The notes beneath the pieces are model-generated. The model did not search any database. It was not told the origin of the DNA and worked only from the letters and a program-made list of their open reading frames with translations. Of a DNA stretch of 27,751 nt, positions 23,401 through 27,751 are shown piece after piece. The number at the start of each line of letters is the position of its first letter. The first letter of the stretch is position 1. The DNA is from Holophagales bacterium UBA2201. Lineage in GTDB: Bacteria > Acidobacteriota > Thermoanaerobaculia > UBA2201. The stretch covers positions 1-27,751 of the forward strand of contig DCUZ01000011.1 of the NCBI GenBank assembly GCA_002327305.1, read 5' to 3'. The position numbers and the translations under genes were made by a program.

Positions 23401-26400
23401 AGGATCGAATGTCACCGTGCCCGTTATGGGCCCCACAATGGAGAGTTGGAGCACCGTGGTCGGTGGTTCGATCCCATCCTGCGCGGACATGCTTAAGGAA
23501 TCCGTAAAGCAACTCTGATTTACGGCCTGGACTTTATAGCTATGACAGACGGAATCCCCGGGATCGTAATCGGCCCCGGAAAGATAGTCCGTCACTGCCA
23601 GTACGTCATCCCGATAGAGATCATGCCTGGCGGCATCGGACCCAGGCGTGTAGAGAATCTTGATTCCCGTCTGCTGATCCGGATCGGGGTCAACGATGTC
23701 CGTAATTACTGGGGAGCCGGGTTTTTGATGGATGATCACGAATATGCCTTGGGAAATTCCCTCGCACCCAAATGTATCCCTTACAACCACCCAATAGATC
23801 CCGCTCTGGAAGGTCTTGTACACGCGCCCCGTGGCGAGGGGGATGGCAATGCCGTCCCGGAACCACTGATAGAAAGCGAACGTCTGGGTCTCCAGATCCA
23901 CGCCCGGGAAGGTGCACCCCGTGCCCTCGCCCACGATGGTCGGCAAGGGAGGGGGGTGCAACGCAAGCGTCCAATCTGCGGACCCTCCCTTGCATCCCAG
24001 TCCATTAACCACCAGGACTGAATAGCTGCCACCCACTTCCGGGCTGTAGCTTTGTTCCATCGCTCCCGGTATCTCACCTCCGTCTTTGAACCACTGGTAG
24101 GCAAGATAGCTGTCGGTGGACAAAGTGGCGCCGCTCTTTGAGCAGGCGTCATGCGGACCATAAACCGGAGGGATAAGGCGATGAGAGTAGATCCCTCCGG
24201 TCGAAGTGTACGGTTCCCCCCCGTAGACAATCATCGCCGAGCCCGTCCAAACGGCGGTGAAAGCATAACGCCGGGAGGGGCAGAACGGGCCCTGGGCGGT
24301 CGGCGTCCAAGTATCGGTGGTCCAATCGTAATGTCCGCCCGAGGAATATGATCCCCCCCAGACGATCATCTCCGTGCCCGTCCAAACCGCCTCATGGTAG
24401 GATCTGGCCACGGGGCAATGGGCACCAGTTGAGGTAGGGGTCCATATTGTGGTGGTCGGATCGTAGGTGGCCCCCGTCTGGGTCGTTACGCCGTTACCCA
24501 AACCTCCCCCCCAGAGAATCATGACGCTCCCGGTCCAGACGGCGGTATGCATATAGCGGGGCAGCGGGCTATTAATGGTGGCGGGGATGGCGGACCAGGC
24601 ATCGGTCGCGGGATCATAACTGCCTCCATCGCCAAACTCCGGCCATATGCTCGCCCCACCCCCCCAAACGATCATCTCCTTTCCCGACCAGACGGCCGAG
24701 TGCCAGGCCCGCCCGGACGGACAGCCGCTCCCCGTAGAAGTGGCCCGCCAGCTGTCCGTCTGGGGATTGTAGCAACCGCCTTCCAATGGAAAGACGGGTC
24801 CAGATCGCCAGCCGCCCCAGATGATCATTTCGGTCCCGGTCCACACCGCGGTCTGTCCGGCCAGCCGGGAATAGCTTCCCCCCGTGACGGTCAACCAGGA
24901 GTCCGCGACGGGATCGTAACGACCCCCATAGGAGTATGGCGGAGCAGAGAAATTACCACCGTAAATGATCATTTGACTCCCAGTCCAAACCGCAGTGTGA
25001 CTTGACCGCGGAGTTGGGCACGCGGATCCAGTACTGGTTGGTCGCCAGGCATCCAGTGCCGGATCGTAGCGACCCCCTGTATTGAAATTATGATAGGCAT
25101 TATCGTAGAAGGAGCCGCCCCAGACAATCATTTCGCTCCCCGTCCAAACCGCGGCATGGTCCCGCCTCGGGCCGGGGCCGGGATTGCCGGCCGCAGTGGG
25201 CACCCAGGTGTCCGAAACGGGGTTATAGCGCCCTCCGATGGTGAAATAGGTTGTATCATTGAATCCCCCCCAGATGATCATCTCAGTGCCCGTCCATACC
25301 GCCGTGTGGCGGTAACGGGGCGCTGGACACCCCCAACCGATCGCCGTCGCGATCCATGCGTCCGTTAACGGGTCGTAGCGACTCCCGTCATTTAGATAAT
25401 AACTGGGATACCCGCTGCCGTATCCCCCCCAAACGATCATCTCGGAACCCGTCCAAACGGCAGTATGGCGGTTGCGTACCGAAGGGCATCCGGATCCCGT
25501 CGAGGTGGCCGACCAGGTGTCGGTCAAGGGATCATACCGTCCGCCTGTGTTGGTCGAGCTTCCTCCCCAGACGATCATGGTTTCCCCCGTCCATACCGCC
25601 GTATGCCAATAGCGGGGCGAGGGACAACCCGGCCCGGTTGAAGTGGCGCTCCATGAGTTTGCCGCAGGATCAAATCGGGCGCCGGTGTTGAATGTCGTGG
25701 TTGCGTTTAGGCCGCCCCAGATGATCATCACTGTGCCGGTCCATACCGCCTTTTGCAGGTAACGCGCAACCGGACAGCCCCCCCCGATTGGTGTGGCCGA
25801 CCATGTATCGGTGACGGGATCATACCTCCCGCCCGTATTGAGCACGCTGGAGCCATCCGTGCCCCCCCAGATGATCATCTCAGTTCCCGTCCACACGGAG
25901 GTGTGCGACCGGCGGACCGATGGACAGTTGGCGCCTCTCGACGTCCCGATCCAAGTATCGCTGACCGGGTCGTAGCGTCCGCCTGTGTTCTGCGTATAAC
26001 TGCCCTGCAGTCCGCCCCATACGATCATTTCCGAGCCCGTCCAGATCGCTGTATGGCTGGAGCGACCTTGGATACTATCGAGAGGGGCTATCGAAGCCCA
26101 CGCATCAATGGCGGGGTTGTAGCGGCCGCCGACACAATGGCCCCAGTTGCCTTGCAGGCCCCCAAACACAATCATCTCAGTTCCCGTCCACACAGCCGTA
26201 TGGAGGGTCCGGGGATCAATGGCCTCGCTCATGCTGTTGCGAACCCACGTGTCGCAGGCGGGAATCTCCAGCGCCGCCGTGTGGATCGCACTCAGGATGT
26301 AACGCGCAACGGCCTCGGGGGCTGGGATGGCCAAACCGCACCGCTGTTCCTCCCACCATTCATCGAATTGGCGTTTGTCAACGGTCCGGCTTTCAACCTC

Positions 26401-27270
26401 CAGACGACCCTCTTCTTGGCGGAGGGTCCGCGTCACGATGAATCCCTCCGCTTCCTCGATCAGCCGCGGGGGATCCCCGGGAGCGCCATGCCGTGAGGCG
26501 GCCCGGTCCCATTCCGGACGACCCAGGCGCATAATGCGTTGCTTCTCCCCTTCGGGCCCGGGGAGGGCCGCTTCACTTTCCGACTCTTCTTCCTTGAGGA
26601 TGATGGTTAGAGCATCGGCGTGCTCCTCGCCGTTTCCGAACCAGCCGGACTCATCGAACTTCCGAAGAAGCGCTTCTGCCCGCGCTTTGACCACGGTATG
26701 GAATCGGGTATCGAAGGCGTACCAATTCCGAATCAGCCTATCTGATAGGATGGGACGTACCAGACATTCGGCGACAAGGTAGGGGTCGTTATCGAGGGCG
26801 GCGAAAAGCTCTCTGAGCGTGGCGGGATCCTTGGTCTGCTTCGCTATCCGGTCCATCTCGGCCTGGAGCTGCTCGCCGGTCAGGGGCCGCTGCCAGTACT
26901 TGTCTAAAGCGGCCGATTTCTTGAGATAGTCCTCCACCTTGGCTTCGAGCTGTTCACGGGTGATCATTAGCTCGAAGGGCGGCTTGGGGCCGGGGTTTTC
27001 CTTGGGCCAGATCCGGTGGTTGTAATAGACCCGTTCGATGGCCTCCTGGGCCCGGACGCGGTCTTCAAAGGTGAGGGGCTTGTCATATTCCCACGCCCAA
27101 CTGTTCCCGGCCAGAAAAACCAGAAGGGCTAAACCGGCGAGAACAGGGGGAAAACGGTCCCTCTTCTCTCGTTCTTTGTCCATGGATATGGAACAGGATA
27201 CCGGATAGGATCCGCCATGGGAGGCTGCAGAGGCCACAGGTTGTGGATGAATGGATTTCACATGTTCCAC
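20416..27270 (-). CDS. Giant secreted Kelch-like / Ig-like / GloVer repeat protein
   Basis: 2284 aa from a GTG at 27270, which has GGGAGG 6 bases upstream. An ATG at 27183 lacks a ribosome site but gives a classic signal peptide (MDKEREKRDRFPPVLAGLALLVFLAG), so the start is open. Residues 60-350 are helical and charged, distantly like SurA-type regions. Residues about 355-1030 hold 14 Kelch-like repeats with core HTAVWTGTEMIVWGG and GGRYDP..DTW. Residues about 1040-1215 have two Ig-like domains (YQWFKDG, YQWFRDG). Residues about 1267-1352 resemble a bacterial B-repeat. Residues about 1357-2080 carry 13 GloVer-type repeats (GTIFKINPDGSGFQVIHSF; LYGMT..GG). A carboxypeptidase-regulatory-like domain (about 2080-2157) and a conserved-looking Cys-containing tail follow. 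It has no enzyme motif; an adhesive or surface role is inferred. Confidence 0.88.
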   Translation of the reverse strand: MEHVKSIHPQPVASAASHGGSYPVSCSISMDKEREKRDRFPPVLAGLALLVFLAGNSWAWEYDKPLTFEDRVRAQEAIERVYYNHRIWPKENPGPKPPFELMITREQLEAKVEDYLKKSAALDKYWQRPLTGEQLQAEMDRIAKQTKDPATLRELFAALDNDPYLVAECLVRPILSDRLIRNWYAFDTRFHTVVKARAEALLRKFDESGWFGNGEEHADALTIILKEEESESEAALPGPEGEKQRIMRLGRPEWDRAASRHGAPGDPPRLIEEAEGFIVTRTLRQEEGRLEVESRTVDKRQFDEWWEEQRCGLAIPAPEAVARYILSAIHTAALEIPACDTWVRNSMSEAIDPRTLHTAVWTGTEMIVFGGLQGNWGHCVGGRYNPAIDAWASIAPLDSIQGRSSHTAIWTGSEMIVWGGLQGSYTQNTGGRYDPVSDTWIGTSRGANCPSVRRSHTSVWTGTEMIIWGGTDGSSVLNTGGRYDPVTDTWSATPIGGGCPVARYLQKAVWTGTVMIIWGGLNATTTFNTGARFDPAANSWSATSTGPGCPSPRYWHTAVWTGETMIVWGGSSTNTGGRYDPLTDTWSATSTGSGCPSVRNRHTAVWTGSEMIVWGGYGSGYPSYYLNDGSRYDPLTDAWIATAIGWGCPAPRYRHTAVWTGTEMIIWGGFNDTTYFTIGGRYNPVSDTWVPTAAGNPGPGPRRDHAAVWTGSEMIVWGGSFYDNAYHNFNTGGRYDPALDAWRPTSTGSACPTPRSSHTAVWTGSQMIIYGGNFSAPPYSYGGRYDPVADSWLTVTGGSYSRLAGQTAVWTGTEMIIWGGWRSGPVFPLEGGCYNPQTDSWRATSTGSGCPSGRAWHSAVWSGKEMIVWGGGASIWPEFGDGGSYDPATDAWSAIPATINSPLPRYMHTAVWTGSVMILWGGGLGNGVTTQTGATYDPTTTIWTPTSTGAHCPVARSYHEAVWTGTEMIVWGGSYSSGGHYDWTTDTWTPTAQGPFCPSRRYAFTAVWTGSAMIVYGGEPYTSTGGIYSHRLIPPVYGPHDACSKSGATLSTDSYLAYQWFKDGGEIPGAMEQSYSPEVGGSYSVLVVNGLGCKGGSADWTLALHPPPLPTIVGEGTGCTFPGVDLETQTFAFYQWFRDGIAIPLATGRVYKTFQSGIYWVVVRDTFGCEGISQGIFVIIHQKPGSPVITDIVDPDPDQQTGIKILYTPGSDAARHDLYRDDVLAVTDYLSGADYDPGDSVCHSYKVQAVNQSCFTDSLSMSAQDGIEPPTTVLQLSIVGPITGTVTFDPPAPSCGGLCTIAAVPGSTVVLSANPGPNEEFVQWIGDCVGSAPQCTLSMDGTKLVAAYFKPRYDPYMVRHWFLPGFGDGIQPYGDLLAGCEFLYGMTSDGGRSGNGAIFRMRPDGGDYAVIHDFSGGPSDGGWSLNGAVISFQGMLYGMTLGGGGAGCGTIFKINPNGSDFQVIHSFGEGLENGYWPDGSLLALGEKLYGVAGSGGINDAGILFQINPDGSGFQIIHSFQGGATEGAYPQEGVIVAEGRIYGVTCWGGNEDRGTIYGILPDGSGFQMLHSFGDDADNGVYPYGKLLPLNGAFYGVTQYGGATGHGCIYKINPDGSGFQLIHSFSGYPDDGYGPHGTLIAVNGVLYGMTRQGGSKGDGTVFSLNPDGSGYQILHSFDSSTGESRYPGPSLIAHEGALYGMTIGDGWNGQGSVFKINPDGSGFSTVHFFQDTGVDGRYVSRIPIQSGGNLYGMTAGGGAGNGGIIYKMHWDGSGYQILHAFMGHPDDGEGPIGPLVEWDGRLFGVTYSGGENNAGILFAIRPDGTDYQILHSFSYFSSDPGYPTGGLAINNGTLIGTTSNGGTAWNGTIYAINPDGSGFQIVHSFTETPDDGYWVGGPLIGVSGELFGMTSGGGVYGHGTIFKLNSDGSAYQILHSFEGADGDGSYPVGSLLYSAGCLYGMTNMGGPADKGTIFKINPDGSGYQVLRALAGGPGDGEWPDGTLMETAGIFYGVTNGGGPDEGGSLFQINPDGGGFAIIRYFSWSTNDGFGAADSLLFINNYLVGTTRYGGVGGGAIFSFRIRPLIAGRVTQDGTGLAGATMSGLPGDPVTDDEGRYEAMVPIGWSGTVTPVLAGYAFTQHFLAYVNIVSDQLGQDFIASISSAPPPVQATGVDAAKFSKNPDGDTLQVTYDAVTCSAQKAILLYGSLGTWNTYSGCADNDLGNMGQDGAVNSSDLENVWFNIVWTNGPIAGHPGFGFNGMVDEPRPWTVGTLCGMTEDDHGHAACP
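21030..23210 (-). repeat. Array of 13 GloVer-type coding repeats
   Basis: Tandem units of about 50-57 codons carry NPDGSGFQ.LHSF and LYGMT.GGG cores. The units differ in nucleotides as well as in the number of spacer residues, so they are old rather than recent duplications. All remain in frame. Confidence 0.8.
24150..26215 (-). repeat. Array of 14 Kelch-like coding repeats
   Basis: Each unit of about 45-55 codons contains AVWTG..MI.WGG and GGRYDP.TDTW, often followed by ATSTGSGCPSPR. The plus strand repeatedly shows GATCATCTC..CCCGTCCA. Several linkers are nearly identical (ATSTG.GCPS), which suggests continuing repeat exchange. Confidence 0.85.
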
Positions 27271-27341
27271 TGAAAACCTCCCAGATCGTCTTGGAAATTG
27301 AGCGGAATAACATCAGCCTTGGCTCCGCCAATCCCCCATTC

Positions 27342-27371
27342 AGTGTACACCATGCAGCCCGGCAGATTCAA
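27342..27371 (-). promoter_or_regulatory. Candidate promoter of the giant protein gene
   Basis: On the minus strand TTGAAT (27371-27366) and TACACT (27347-27342) are spaced by 18 bp. It predicts a leader of about 65 bases to the GTG at 27270, containing the GGGAGG ribosome site (27282-27277). This favours the longer start form. Confidence 0.45.
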
Positions 27372-27472
27372 GCCACCAAGCAAGCACACCGACCGGCGTA
27401 ACGTATTTCCCCCTGCGGCTTATGAAGTAGCGCTGCGCGGCATACGGAATACGCTGAACGCTCTTTCTGCGG

Positions 27473-27478
27473 TACAAT
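27473..27478 (+). promoter_or_regulatory. -10 box of uvrB, near-leaderless
   Basis: TACAAT places the first base about 3 bases before the uvrB ATG (27488). No ribosome site is visible in CTTTTCT. No LexA-type operator was recognised in 27372-27487. Confidence 0.5.
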
Positions 27479-27487
27479 GACTTTTCT

Positions 27488-27751
27488 ATGGATTTCCAGC
27501 TCGTCTCCAAGTTCACCCCGCAGGGGGACCAACCGCAGGCCATCGAGCAGATCCTCAAGGGCCTCAAGGCCGGCCTCCCCTGGCAGGTGCTCCTCGGGGT
27601 CACCGGCTCCGGCAAGACCTTCACCATGGCGAAGGTGGTGGAGCAGTGGAACCGCCCCACCCTCGTCCTCTCCCACAACAAGACCCTCGCCGCCCAGCTC
27701 TACAGCGAGTTCAAGGCGTTCTTCCCCAACAACGCCGTCGAGTACTTCGTC
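27488..27751 (+). CDS. uvrB: Excinuclease ABC subunit B, 5' part only
   Basis: 88 codons before the window ends. The start FQLVSKFTPQGDQPQAIEQI, Walker A GVTGSGKTFTMA (about 38-49), and RPTLVLSHNKTLAAQLYSEFKAFFPNNAVEYFV are the highly conserved N-terminus of UvrB. UvrB is the damage-verifying helicase-like subunit of nucleotide excision repair. The remaining roughly 570 residues lie outside the window. It is divergent from the giant protein gene. Confidence 0.97.
   Translation, partial: MDFQLVSKFTPQGDQPQAIEQILKGLKAGLPWQVLLGVTGSGKTFTMAKVVEQWNRPTLVLSHNKTLAAQLYSEFKAFFPNNAVEYFV

Overview
The window looks like chromosomal DNA of a GC-rich, Gram-negative-type bacterium. The evidence is a lipoprotein with a lipobox, many large secreted beta-repeat proteins, type III pantothenate kinase, and a GreA with a very long N-terminal extension. 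The secreted-protein style (BNR propellers, Kelch-like repeats, GloVer repeats, HYDIN-type choice-of-anchor domains, a shared C-terminal beta domain) makes me lean towards Acidobacteriota or a related phylum. That is an impression from family distribution, not a proof.

Layout. 1-180: an edge region with a perfect hairpin. 181-1134: a strikingly AT-rich, foreign-looking gene (zinc-knuckle plus TIR-like/nucleoside-deoxyribosyltransferase-like domain) whose stop overlaps the start of moeA by 4 bp. 1131-2990: moeA and mobB (molybdenum cofactor). 3028-4804: a small FecR-like lipoprotein gene and rho. 4805-6023: a repeat-bordered accessory island with a small membrane protein, an orphan Phd/YefM-type antitoxin and the first codons of a destroyed RelE-type toxin. 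6024-7139: a GT4 glycosyltransferase. 7186-10304: two overlapping secreted-protein genes that share a C-terminal domain, then a strong hairpin. 10408-12363: a long GreA-family gene. 12364-13652: a second repeat-bordered island with octamer microsatellites, two cloverleaf-like foldbacks and a gene for an unknown membrane-anchored protein. 13653-15992 (-): a secreted BNR/sortilin-like propeller. 16227-16697 (-): a DUF2007-like protein. 16808-20318: coaX, an unknown gene and comEC, tightly packed. 20416-27270 (-): a giant secreted Kelch/Ig/GloVer protein. 27488-end: the 5' end of uvrB.

The most unusual structure is the pair of islands at 4805-6023 and 12364-13652. Both begin directly at the stop codon of an information-processing gene (rho, greA). 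In both, a perfect palindrome overlaps the stop codon, and a variable octamer array (consensus GCNGGRAN) abuts that palindrome with no gap. Both carry modular repeats in the same order (octamer array, C-tract, ATCGG-rich module) pointing inward from the two ends. Both enclose lower-GC orphan genes. They end exactly at the start codon of the glycosyltransferase gene or at the stop codon of the BNR gene. I read this as an undescribed repeat-bordered cassette architecture. Its mobility is inferred, not shown.

Several genes (greA-like, coaX, uvrB and the small membrane gene) have a TANAAT-type -10 box placed so that transcription would begin at, or within a few bases of, the start codon. This suggests frequent leaderless mRNAs.
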